Assembly (NCBI RefSeq): GCF_020873915.1
Contig: NZ_JAHWGP010000001.1
Location: forward strand, 124,001-188,000
Direction of reading: 5' to 3'
From: Streptomyces sp. DH5
GTDB lineage: Bacteria; Actinomycetota; Actinomycetes; Streptomycetales; Streptomycetaceae
DNA length: 64,000 bases
Shown: positions 52,475-60,099 of the stretch, piece by piece
How the letters are laid out: every line of letters starts with the position of its first letter
How positions within the stretch are numbered: position 1 is the first letter of the stretch
Program-made: the position numbers and the translations under genes
The notes under the pieces: model-generated
What the model saw: the letters and a program-made list of their open reading frames with translations, nothing else
Database searches by the model: none
Told to the model about the DNA's origin: nothing

Positions 52475-53200
52475 ATGGAGCAGCCACCACCGCACGACGG
52501 GGCCGGGGCCCGGGTCCTCGTCGTGGACGACGATCCCACCGTCGCCGAGATCGTCACGGGCTATCTCGACCGCGCCGGATACGTCGTCGACCGGGCCGGT
52601 GACGGCCCCGACGCGCTCGACCGCGCGGCGGCCCACTGGCCGGACCTCGTCGTCCTCGACCTCATGCTGCCCGGCATGGACGGCCTGGAGGTGTGCCGCC
52701 GGATGCGCGGCCACGGGCCCGTGCCGGTCATCATGCTCACCGCCCGCGGCGACGAGGACGACCGCATCCTCGGCCTGGAGGTGGGCGCCGACGACTACGT
52801 CACCAAGCCCTTCAGCCCCCGCGAACTCGTCCTGCGCGTCGAGTCCGTACTGCGCCGCACCCGCCGCGCGCCGGCCGCCGCCGGCCTCGTGCGCGCCGCC
52901 GGCCTCACCCTCGACCCCGCATCCCGCCGGGCCACCAAGCGTGGACATGAACTCGCGTTGACCATACGCGAGTTCGACCTCCTCGCCTTCTTCCTGCGGC
53001 ATCCCGGACGGGCGTTCGGGCGGGAGGAGCTGATGCGGGAGGTGTGGGGCTGGGACTTCGGTGACCTGTCCACCGTGACCGTCCACGTACGGCGGCTGCG
53101 CGGCAAGGTCGAGGACGATCCGGCACGGCCCCGGCTGATCCGGACCGTGTGGGGCGTCGGCTACCGCTTCGAGGCCACCGCCGCTGCCGGGGAGGCGTGA
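52475..53200 (+). CDS. OmpR-type response regulator
   Basis: A 241-residue two-component regulator. The receiver domain (residues 9-125) has the acidic pair in VLVVDDDP, the phospho-Asp in DLVVLDLMLPGMDG, the Thr in IMLTARG and the Lys in YVTKPFSP. The winged-helix DNA-binding domain (about 145-235) contains LTIREFDLLAFFLRHPGR and VHVRRLRGKVE. ATG 52475 has no ribosome site; GAGGCT is 6 bases upstream. It is followed 2 bases after its stop by the histidine kinase. Confidence 0.92.
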   Translation: MEQPPPHDGAGARVLVVDDDPTVAEIVTGYLDRAGYVVDRAGDGPDALDRAAAHWPDLVVLDLMLPGMDGLEVCRRMRGHGPVPVIMLTARGDEDDRILGLEVGADDYVTKPFSPRELVLRVESVLRRTRRAPAAAGLVRAAGLTLDPASRRATKRGHELALTIREFDLLAFFLRHPGRAFGREELMREVWGWDFGDLSTVTVHVRRLRGKVEDDPARPRLIRTVWGVGYRFEATAAAGEA

Positions 53201-53202
53201 CC

Positions 53203-54315
53203 GTGCGGGACACGCTCCTCATCGCGCTGTTCGCCTTCCTCGGCGCCGCCGCGGCCGGTCTGCTCGGCGCGTGCGTGCTGCTGCTGATCCGGCGGAGGTC
53301 GCTCACCGCGCACCTCGCGGTGGTCGCGGGGGTCACGGTGACGGCGATGCTCGCCGGCACGCTGGCGGTGTGCCGCGCGATGTTCCTCTCGGCGCACGAC
53401 CTGCGGGTGGTGACCATGGTCGTCGCCATGGCCGCCGTGGTCTCCGCGGTCACCGCGCTGCTGCTGGGCCGCTGGGTCGTCGCCCGCAGCCGGGAACTGA
53501 CCCTCGCCGCCCGCTCGTTCGGCGACGGCGGCGACTTCGCCGCGCCCGAGGGCCCGGCCACCGCCGAACTCGCCGCACTCAGCCGCGAACTGGAGGCCAC
53601 CAGCGTCAGGCTCGCCGCGTCACGGCGCCGGGAGCGGGCGCTGGAGTCCTCCCGGCGGGAGCTCGTCGCCTGGATCTCCCACGATCTGCGCACCCCGCTC
53701 GCCGGACTGCGCGCGATGGCCGAGGCGCTGGAGGACGGGGTCGCCGCCGAACCCGACCGCTACCTGAGGCAGATCCGCACCGAGGTGGAGCGCCTCAACG
53801 ACATGGTGGGCGACCTCTTCGAACTCTCCCGCATCCACGCCGGCGCGCTCACCCTCTCGCCCTCCCGCGTCTCCCTGTACGACCTCGTCGGCGACGCCCT
53901 CGCCGGTGCGGACCCGCTCGCCCGGGAGCACGGCGTGCGGCTCGACGGCGACCGGGTGGAGCCGCTGCCGGTGGAGGTGGACGGACGGGAGATGAGCCGC
54001 GTGCTGGGCAATCTGCTGGTCAACGCGATCCGCAGGACCCCGGCCGACGGCACCGTCGCGGTCGCCGCGCGACGCTCCTCCGAGGGCGTGGTGCTGTCGG
54101 TGACGGACGGCTGCGGCGGCATCCCCGAGGAGGACCTGCCCCGCGTCTTCGACACCGGCTGGCGCGGCAGCCACGCGCGCACCCCGCCGGCCGGCGCGGG
54201 CCTCGGCCTCGCCATCGTCCGCGGCATCGTCGAGGCCCACCGCGGCAGCACCACGGTCCGCAACGTCACCGGCGGCTGCCGGTTCGAGGTGACCCTCCCG
54301 GCGACGGACGGCTGA
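53203..54315 (+). CDS. Membrane sensor histidine kinase
   Basis: A 370-residue kinase with two N-terminal membrane helices (DTLLIALFAFLGAAAAG and a second about residues 35-60), a further membrane segment at about 68-88, a HAMP-like linker, the phospho-His in LVAWISHDLRTPLAGLRAM near residue 162, and the ATP-binding N and G boxes (LLVNAIRRTP, DGCGGIPEEDLPRVFD, GLGLAIVRG). The extracellular part is tiny, so it probably senses a membrane or cytoplasmic cue. I chose GTG 53203 because GGGGAGG is 7 bases upstream; GTG 53197 is too close. It is coupled to the response regulator. Confidence 0.92.
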   Translation: MRDTLLIALFAFLGAAAAGLLGACVLLLIRRRSLTAHLAVVAGVTVTAMLAGTLAVCRAMFLSAHDLRVVTMVVAMAAVVSAVTALLLGRWVVARSRELTLAARSFGDGGDFAAPEGPATAELAALSRELEATSVRLAASRRRERALESSRRELVAWISHDLRTPLAGLRAMAEALEDGVAAEPDRYLRQIRTEVERLNDMVGDLFELSRIHAGALTLSPSRVSLYDLVGDALAGADPLAREHGVRLDGDRVEPLPVEVDGREMSRVLGNLLVNAIRRTPADGTVAVAARRSSEGVVLSVTDGCGGIPEEDLPRVFDTGWRGSHARTPPAGAGLGLAIVRGIVEAHRGSTTVRNVTGGCRFEVTLPATDG

Positions 54316-54418
54316 CCGGGACCCGCCGGCTCGGCCTCCGAGCGGTCCCGCGCGGGGTGCGGGGACCGGGCGGGCCGCAGGGTGTCGACGGTGCCGTCCG
54401 CGGCCGGTCACCCGTCAG

Positions 54419-55006
54419 GTGCCACCGCCCGGCGGCAGCCGCGTCGTGAAGACCGTCGCATCCGGCTCGCTGCTGCTCGGCCTGTGCGACCGCCACCGGG
54501 CCGCCACCGGTGGCGCCTTCGACGTCCGGCTGCCGGGCCGGCGTCTCGATCCGTGCGCCGTGGCGAAGGGCCGGTCGGTGCAGAAGGGCGCGGAACTGCT
54601 CCGGGCCGCCGGGGCGCGCCGGTTCTGCCTCAACGCCGCCGGCGACGTGGTCACCGGCGGCCCGTGGCGGGTGGGCGTACGGCGCCCCGAGCACCCCGGC
54701 CGGCTGCGCACGGTCGTGCGCCTCACCGACGGCGCGGCCGCCACCTCCGCCCGCTACGAACGCGGCGACCACATCCTCGACGGCCGCACCGGCCTCCCGT
54801 CCACCGGCCTGCCGGGCCTCACCGTCACCGCCTCCACCCTCACCGGGGCGGACGCGGTCGCGACGGCGGCCTTCGCGCCGGGCCCGGACGGCGTCCCGTG
54901 GGCGGCCGGGCGGCCCCGGTGCGAGGTGTCCGCCGTGACCGCGGACCGCCCGGTGCCGCGGACCGGGGGGTTTCCCGCGGTCGGATCGGGGCAGGTGGCG
55001 GCGTAG
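54419..55006 (+). CDS. apbE: FAD:protein FMN transferase (ApbE-like), N-terminally truncated
   Basis: The 195-residue frame begins at the middle of the ApbE fold: TGGAFDVRLPGRRLDPCAVAKG, ARRFCLNAAGDVVTGGPWRVG and ARYERGDHILDGRTGLP are conserved. Full proteins of about 250-300 residues have 70-90 more at the front, including part of the flavin site. Only 103 bases separate the histidine kinase stop from this GTG, and no matching sequence is there. It is either a damaged gene or a short variant. Related clusters pair ApbE, an FMN-binding protein and a two-component system, of which only the last is intact here. Confidence 0.75.
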   Translation: MPPPGGSRVVKTVASGSLLLGLCDRHRAATGGAFDVRLPGRRLDPCAVAKGRSVQKGAELLRAAGARRFCLNAAGDVVTGGPWRVGVRRPEHPGRLRTVVRLTDGAAATSARYERGDHILDGRTGLPSTGLPGLTVTASTLTGADAVATAAFAPGPDGVPWAAGRPRCEVSAVTADRPVPRTGGFPAVGSGQVAA

Positions 55007-55061
55007 CCCGTGGCCGGTCGGGCCGGGGGCGGGGTTCCGGGGTTCTGTCGGTGGTGCCGTT

Positions 55062-55067
55062 TAAACT
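55062..55067 (+). promoter_or_regulatory. Candidate -10 element of the opuC operon
   Basis: TAAACT sits in a short AT-rich patch about 63 bases before the opuCA start and fits the TANNNT pattern. No convincing -35 hexamer precedes it. Confidence 0.4.
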
Positions 55068-55129
55068 CACCGGCGACGGAGTGAGCGAACCCGGTCGGAA
55101 ACATCCGCCACCCGAAGGGCATCGGCGTC

Positions 55130-56278
55130 TTGATACGGATCGATTCAGTCACCAAGCGGTACCCGGACGGCACTGTGGCGGTCGACCGGTTGTCGCTGGA
55201 CATACCCGACCGCTCGATCACCGTTCTCGTCGGGCCCTCGGGATGCGGCAAGACGACCACCCTCCGGATGATCAACCGGATGGTCGAACCCACCGAGGGC
55301 GCGATCCTGATCGACGGTGAGGACACCCGGCGGCAGCCGGTGACCACCCTGCGCCGGTCCATGGGGTACGTCATCCAGAACGCCGGCCTCTTCCAGCACC
55401 GCACCATCCTGGACAACATCGCCACCGTGCCCCGCATGCTCGGCTGGAGCAGGCAGCGCGCCCGGGAGCGGGCGGCGGAACTGATGGAGCGGGTGGGACT
55501 GGACCCCTCGCTGGCCAAGAGGTACCCGTACCAGCTCTCCGGGGGTCAGCAGCAGCGCGTCGGCGTCGCGCGGGCGCTCGCCGCGGACCCGCCGGTGCTG
55601 CTGATGGACGAGCCGTTCTCCGCCGTCGACCCCGTCGTGCGCAAGGGACTCCAGGACGAACTGCTGCGCATCCAGGACGAGCTGGGCAAGACCATCGTCT
55701 TCGTCACCCACGACATCGACGAGGCGGTCAAACTCGGCTCCATGGTGGCCGTCCTGCGCGAAGGGGGCCGGCTCGCCCAGTACGCGCCGCCCGCCGAGCT
55801 GTTGTCCCGGCCCGCGGACGGCTTCGTGGAGGACTTCCTCGGCGCCGACCGTGGCATCCGCCGGCTGTCCTTCTTCCCGTCCGCCGCGCTGGAGCCGCTC
55901 ACCGACGCCGTGATCCCCCTCGACGCGACCGCCGAACGCGTCGCCGCCACCGGGGCGGCCCACCTGCTCGTGACCGACTCCGAGGGCCGCCCGCTCGGCT
56001 GGGCCGCGCGTGAGGAGCTGACCGGCCGGGGCGTCCGCACCGACCGGCTGCTGCCGTACGGACGGCCGTTCGTGCCGGGCACCGACTCCCTGCGGACCGC
56101 GCTCGACTGCGCGGTGCTCTCGCCCACCGGCTGGGCGGTCGCCGTCGGCGTCGACGGACGGGTGACCGGAGTCGTCTCCCAGCAGACCATCGGCGAGGCG
56201 ATCCGGGCCGCCCACACGGCAGTCCACACGGCAGGCCGCGCCGAGGACGAGGCCGAGGACGAGAAGGTCGCCGGATGA
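55130..56278 (+). CDS. opuCA: Osmolyte ABC transporter ATP-binding protein (glycine betaine/choline type)
   Basis: A 382-residue ATPase driving uptake of a compatible solute. Walker A is GPSGCGKTTTLRM near residue 37, the signature LSGGQQQRVGVARAL, and Walker B LLMDEPFSAVDP. The C-terminal portion (about 270-360) is a CBS-like regulatory domain, as in OpuA/OpuC. It starts at TTG 55130 with GAAGGG about 10 bases upstream, a rarely used start. The permease that follows overlaps by 4 bases (ATGA). Confidence 0.9.
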   Translation: MIRIDSVTKRYPDGTVAVDRLSLDIPDRSITVLVGPSGCGKTTTLRMINRMVEPTEGAILIDGEDTRRQPVTTLRRSMGYVIQNAGLFQHRTILDNIATVPRMLGWSRQRARERAAELMERVGLDPSLAKRYPYQLSGGQQQRVGVARALAADPPVLLMDEPFSAVDPVVRKGLQDELLRIQDELGKTIVFVTHDIDEAVKLGSMVAVLREGGRLAQYAPPAELLSRPADGFVEDFLGADRGIRRLSFFPSAALEPLTDAVIPLDATAERVAATGAAHLLVTDSEGRPLGWAAREELTGRGVRTDRLLPYGRPFVPGTDSLRTALDCAVLSPTGWAVAVGVDGRVTGVVSQQTIGEAIRAAHTAVHTAGRAEDEAEDEKVAG

Positions 56279-56979
56279 GCGGCTTCTTCGACATCCCCAG
56301 CGACCTCCAGCACAGCTGGACCGGCCTGATCGGGCTGCACATGCGGGAGGCGCTGCTGCCGGTGGCCGCCGGTCTGCTCCTCGCGCTGCCGCTCGCGCTG
56401 CTGTGCGGCCGCTACCGCCGGCTGTACCCGCCCGTGCTCGGCGTGACGACGGTCCTCTACGCCATTCCGTCCCTGGCGTTCTTCGTCGTCCTCATCGACT
56501 ACACCGGCCAGACCGAACTCACCGTGATGATCCCGCTGGCCCTCTACAGCCTCGTGGTGCTGGTCCCGGCGATCGTCGACGGCGTGCGCTCGGTGCCGGA
56601 GGAGACCCTCGCCGCCGCCACCGCCATGGGCTTCGGCCCCGTACGGCGTTACCTCCAGGTGCAGTTGCCGATCGCGGCGCCCGCCGTCATCGCCGGACTG
56701 CGGGTCGCCACCGCCTCAAGCATCTCCCTGGTGAGCGTCGGTGCCCTGATCGGCAACCAGGGCGCCCTCGGCAATCTGCTCGCCGCCGCGCAGAAGTACG
56801 ACCGTCCCGAGCTCGCGGTCAACGCCGTCCTCACCATGGCCGCCCTGGCGATCGTGTGCGACGTGCTGCTGGTCCTGCTGCGGACGCTGCTCACCCCGTG
56901 GATGCCGCGCGGCGGCACCACCCGGCCGAAACCCGCCCCGCGGCGGGCGGAGATCACCCCGGAGGGCGCCGTCCGGTGA
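56275..56979 (+). CDS. opuCB: Osmolyte ABC transporter permease
   Basis: A 234-residue membrane permease with five to six helices. The binding-protein-dependent transport motif is in LAAATAMGFGPVRRYLQVQLPIAAPAVIAGLR. A C-terminal basic Pro-rich tail of about 20 residues follows. ATG 56275 overlaps the ATPase stop, and its own stop overlaps the next permease's GTG, so the three are tightly coupled. Confidence 0.9.
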   Translation: MSGFFDIPSDLQHSWTGLIGLHMREALLPVAAGLLLALPLALLCGRYRRLYPPVLGVTTVLYAIPSLAFFVVLIDYTGQTELTVMIPLALYSLVVLVPAIVDGVRSVPEETLAAATAMGFGPVRRYLQVQLPIAAPAVIAGLRVATASSISLVSVGALIGNQGALGNLLAAAQKYDRPELAVNAVLTMAALAIVCDVLLVLLRTLLTPWMPRGGTTRPKPAPRRAEITPEGAVR

Positions 56980-57641
56980 ACGTCCTCGACTTCGTCAACG
57001 CCTTCTTCAGCGACAGCGCCCACTGGCAGGGCTACGACGGCATCCCGCAGCGGTTCTGGGAGCACGTGCAGTACTCGCTGCTGGCCCTCGCGGTCGCCGC
57101 CGCCATCGGGCTGCCGGTCGGTCTGCTCACCGGCCACACCGGACGCGGCGGCAACGCGCTCGCCTTCATCGCCAACGCCGCCCGCGCGCTGCCCAGTTTC
57201 GGCCTGCTGGTGCTGGCCGTCCTGCTGATCGGCTTCGGCCTGCTGCCCGTGATGATCCCGCTGGTCGTCCTGGCGGTCCCGCCGATCCTGGTGACCACCT
57301 ACGAGGCGGTCCGCTCCGTCGACCCCGCCCCGGTGGACGCCGCCAGGGGCATGGGCATGCACGAGTCCCGGATCCTCCTGCGGGTCGAAGTGCCCGTCGC
57401 CCTCCCGCTGATCCTCAGCGGACTGCGCTCCGCCGCCATCCAGATCGTGTCCACGGCCACCATCGCCGCGTACGTCAGTCTCGGCGGCCTCGGCCGGTAC
57501 ATCATCGACGGGCTCTACCAGCGCGACTACGAGAAGGTGGTCGGCGGCGCCACCCTCGTCGCGGTCCTGGCGCTCCTCACCCTCGCCCTGTTCTGGGCGG
57601 CGGGACGGCTGGCGGTCTCGCCCGGCGTGCGCAGGCGCTGA
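56976..57641 (+). CDS. opuCD: Osmolyte ABC transporter permease
   Basis: A 221-residue permease, second of the pair. After a hydrophilic start (LDFVNAFFSDSAHWQGYDGIPQRFWEHV) come about six helices and the docking motif VDAARGMGMHESRILLRVEVPVALPLILSG. GTG 56976 overlaps the previous stop. The binding-protein gene follows after 77 bases that carry a separate promoter. Confidence 0.9.
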   Translation: MNVLDFVNAFFSDSAHWQGYDGIPQRFWEHVQYSLLALAVAAAIGLPVGLLTGHTGRGGNALAFIANAARALPSFGLLVLAVLLIGFGLLPVMIPLVVLAVPPILVTTYEAVRSVDPAPVDAARGMGMHESRILLRVEVPVALPLILSGLRSAAIQIVSTATIAAYVSLGGLGRYIIDGLYQRDYEKVVGGATLVAVLALLTLALFWAAGRLAVSPGVRRR

Positions 57642-57682
57642 CTCCCGGCCCCACCCCTGTGACAACCGTGACCACCATGTTC

Positions 57683-57712
57683 TTGACTGACCGTGAAACG
57701 GCTGGATTGGAT
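57683..57712 (+). promoter_or_regulatory. Promoter of the osmolyte binding-protein gene
   Basis: TTGACT (57683-57688) and TTGGAT (57707-57712) are separated by 18 bases. The -10-like hexamer lies 6 bases before the ATG at 57719, predicting a leaderless transcript. CCGT-GAA-ACGG is a small inverted repeat inside the spacer. Confidence 0.6.
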
Positions 57713-57718
57713 CGGTGA

Positions 57719-58675
57719 ATGACTCCTACCGCGAAGAGAAGCAGGTCCAGGACGAGGCACACCGGCGCGGCGGCCGTCGCGCTCACCGCCGCGGCGGCCC
57801 TGCTCGCGGGCTGTTCCTCCGACGACGAACCCGACAACCCCCTGGCGGGCGAGAAGGCCGAGGCGGGCACCGTCGTCGTCGGCTCGAACAACTTCGCCGA
57901 GAGCACCCTGCTCGCCGACATCTACGGCGAGGCGCTGCGCGCCAAGGGCCTCAAGGTCACCTACAAGCACAACATCGGCAGCCGTGAGACGACGTACGGC
58001 CTGATGAAGAACGGCTCCATCACGGTCCTGCCCGAGTACAACGGCTCCCTCCTCGCCTACCTCGACCCCGACGCCGGGCAGGAGTCGGCACAGGCGGTGA
58101 ACGAGGCCGTCAAGGCGAAGCTGGACAAGAAGCTGACGCTGCTGGAGTCCTCACCGGCCGAGAACAAGGACTCCGTCAGCCTCAACGCCGAGACCGCGAA
58201 GAAGTACGGCCTCACCGCCGAGTCCACCCTCGCCGACCTCAAGGACACCGCCCCGGACCTGGTGATCGGTGGCTCGCCCGAGTTCCAGACCCGGCAGCAG
58301 GGACTGAAGGGCCTGGAGACCGTCTACGGCCTGAAGTTCAAGTCGTTCAAGGCCCTCGACGCCGGCGGCCCGCTGACCCAGGCGGCGCTCACCGGCAACG
58401 AGGTCCAGGCCGCGGACGTCTTCACCACCGACCCGACCATCGTGAAGGAGGAGTTCGTCGTCCTGAAGGACCCGGAGAACCTCTTCGGATTCGCCAACGT
58501 GACCCCGCTGGTCCACAAGGACGCGCTCCCCCAGGAGGGCGTCGACGCGCTCAACGCCGTGTCGGCGAAGCTGGACACCGAGACGCTCCTGGATCTCGAC
58601 GCCCAGATCCAGCTGGAGAAGAAGGACCCGCTGGACGTGGCCAAGGCCTGGCTGAAGTCGGCCGGCCTGGACTGA
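57719..58675 (+). CDS. opuCC: Osmolyte ABC transporter substrate-binding lipoprotein
   Basis: A 318-residue lipid-anchored receptor with an Arg/Lys-rich start and the lipobox LLAGC near residue 32. The mature part (TVVVGSNNFAESTLLADIYGEALRAKG, VLPEYNGSLLAYLD, AADVFTTDPTIV) is the OpuAC/ProX choline- and betaine-binding family. ATG 57719 is 6 bases after a -10-like element preceded by TTGACT, so the gene can be transcribed on its own, allowing higher amounts than the membrane subunits. Confidence 0.92.
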   Translation: MTPTAKRSRSRTRHTGAAAVALTAAAALLAGCSSDDEPDNPLAGEKAEAGTVVVGSNNFAESTLLADIYGEALRAKGLKVTYKHNIGSRETTYGLMKNGSITVLPEYNGSLLAYLDPDAGQESAQAVNEAVKAKLDKKLTLLESSPAENKDSVSLNAETAKKYGLTAESTLADLKDTAPDLVIGGSPEFQTRQQGLKGLETVYGLKFKSFKALDAGGPLTQAALTGNEVQAADVFTTDPTIVKEEFVVLKDPENLFGFANVTPLVHKDALPQEGVDALNAVSAKLDTETLLDLDAQIQLEKKDPLDVAKAWLKSAGLD

Positions 58676-58688
58676 CCGCCGTCCACCC

Positions 58689-58714
58689 GGGGTGCGGCCG
58701 TCCGGCCGCACCCC
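58689..58714. terminator. Bidirectional terminator after opuCC and cvnD
   Basis: A perfect 11-bp stem (GGGGTGCGGCC with GGCCGCACCCC) and the 4-base loop GTCC lie between convergent stop codons. Confidence 0.85.
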
Positions 58715-58723
58715 ACGGGCGGT

Positions 58724-59320
58724 TCACCGTGCCGGGGCCGCCTCGGCTATCAGCCGGTCGATCAGCGCGATCAGCACGTCCCTGCTCGACTCCCGCTCCC
58801 GCGCGTCGCACAGCAGCACCGGCACGCCCTCCGGCAGCGTCAGCGCCTCCCTGATGTCCTCCGCCGGGTACGGGTGCTCACCGTGGAAGCCGTTGGCGGC
58901 GACCACGAACGGTATGCCCCGGCGCTCGAAGAAGTCGATCGCGGCGAAACTGGACTTGGGCCGGCGCACGTCGACCAGGACCACCGCGCCCAGCGCGCCG
59001 AGCGCCAGGTCGTTCCACATGAACCAGAACCGCTGCTGCCCCGGCGTGCCGAACAGGTACAGCACGAGACCGTCCGAGACGGTGATCCGGCCGAAGTCCA
59101 TGGCGACCGTGGTGGCACGTTTCTCCTCGACGCCGTCCAGGTCGTCGACGTCCAGCCCCGCCATGGTCAGCGGTTCCTCGGTGCGCAGCGGGACGATCTC
59201 GCTGACCGAGCCGACCATGGTGGTCTTGCCCACGCCGAAGCCACCGGCGATCAGGATCTTGACCGTGTCGGGCGACGGACGGTCGGCGGACGCCTGAGCG
59301 GTGGTGTCAGAGCCGGCCAA
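58724..59320 (-). CDS. cvnD: Conservon Ras-like GTP-binding protein
   Basis: A 198-residue small GTPase, the last member of a conservon. The P-loop is ILIAGGFGVGKTTMVGSVSEI, the second motif DFGRITV, the third LFGTPGQQRFWFMW, and base recognition uses VAANGFHGEHP in place of NKxD. TTG 59320 is the start: GGGAGG lies 4 bases upstream and the codon overlaps the end of cvnC by 14 bases. These GTPases work with CvnA-C as a membrane complex related in logic to G-protein signalling. Confidence 0.9.
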   Translation of the reverse strand: MAGSDTTAQASADRPSPDTVKILIAGGFGVGKTTMVGSVSEIVPLRTEEPLTMAGLDVDDLDGVEEKRATTVAMDFGRITVSDGLVLYLFGTPGQQRFWFMWNDLALGALGAVVLVDVRRPKSSFAAIDFFERRGIPFVVAANGFHGEHPYPAEDIREALTLPEGVPVLLCDARERESSRDVLIALIDRLIAEAAPAR

Positions 59321-59666
59321 GGCCCTCCCTCACTTTCTGCAGCAGGTCCAGATCCGGGGTGGCCCGGGTGACGGGGTGCGGCGGGTGGGCGGTGATCCGG
59401 CCCGCCTCCAGCAGATCGCAGAGCATGATGACGACCACGCTCACCGGGAGGTCGAGCCGCGCGGCGATCTCGGCGACGGCGACCGGCTCGGCGCACAGCC
59501 GGAGGATCCGCAGGTGCTCGGGCTGCGGCCGGGCCGCACCCGCGGGCTGCGGATCCACCGCCGTCACCGTGGTGATGAGCGTGAAGTCGGCGCGGCTGGG
59601 CCGGGTCCGGCCACCCGTCAGGGTGAACGGCCGTACCAGCCGCCCCGCCGAGTCGCTTCCGCCCAC
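59307..59666 (-). CDS. cvnC: Conservon DUF742 protein
   Basis: A 119-residue winged-helix protein of the DUF742 family, seen in SAGRLVRPFTLTGGRTRPSR and EHLRILRLCAEPVAVAEIAARL. GTG 59666 lies one base after the cvnB stop and gives the family-typical short N-terminus; the open frame extends 17 codons further upstream. It follows the usual order cvnA-B-C-D. Confidence 0.88.
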   Translation of the reverse strand: MGGSDSAGRLVRPFTLTGGRTRPSRADFTLITTVTAVDPQPAGAARPQPEHLRILRLCAEPVAVAEIAARLDLPVSVVVIMLCDLLEAGRITAHPPHPVTRATPDLDLLQKVREGLGRL

Positions 59667-59667
59667 C

Positions 59668-60099
59668 TCACACGCCGGGGTCGACGGCGGGCCCCGCGGC
59701 CTCCCGCGGCGCCGCACTGAGGTGCTCGCCGATCTTCTTCACCAGCATGTTCATCTGGTACGCCACCACGCCGACGTCCGCGTTCGGCCCGGTCAGCACC
59801 ACCAGGTGGGCGCCGGGGCCGGCCGAGGTGAGGATCAGGTAGCTGTGCGCCATCTCGATGAGCGCCTGCCGCACGGGCCCGCCGCGGAAGTCCATGCTGA
59901 CTCCCTTGCTGAGGCTCATCAGACCGGACGCGGTCGCCGCGAGGCGCTCGGCGTCGTCGCGCAGGAAGCCGGTGGACTTGCTGACCACCAGTCCGTCCTC
60001 GGAGAGCACCACGGCCTGGTTCACGTCGGCGACCCGTTCCACGAGTCCGGTCAGCAACTGGTCCAGCTGGGTGTGGGTGGCGGGGGCGGGGCGTGTCAT
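59668..60099 (-). CDS. cvnB: Conservon roadblock/LC7 protein
   Basis: A 143-residue roadblock/LC7-fold protein (LDQLLTGLVERVADVNQAVVLSEDGLVVSKSTG, then LTSAGPGAHLVVLTG and DVGVVAYQMNMLVKKIG). Related proteins such as MglB act on small GTPases; here the partner is presumably CvnD. ATG 60099 overlaps the cvnA stop by 4 bases (ATGA). Confidence 0.9.
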   Translation of the reverse strand: MTRPAPATHTQLDQLLTGLVERVADVNQAVVLSEDGLVVSKSTGFLRDDAERLAATASGLMSLSKGVSMDFRGGPVRQALIEMAHSYLILTSAGPGAHLVVLTGPNADVGVVAYQMNMLVKKIGEHLSAAPREAAGPAVDPGV

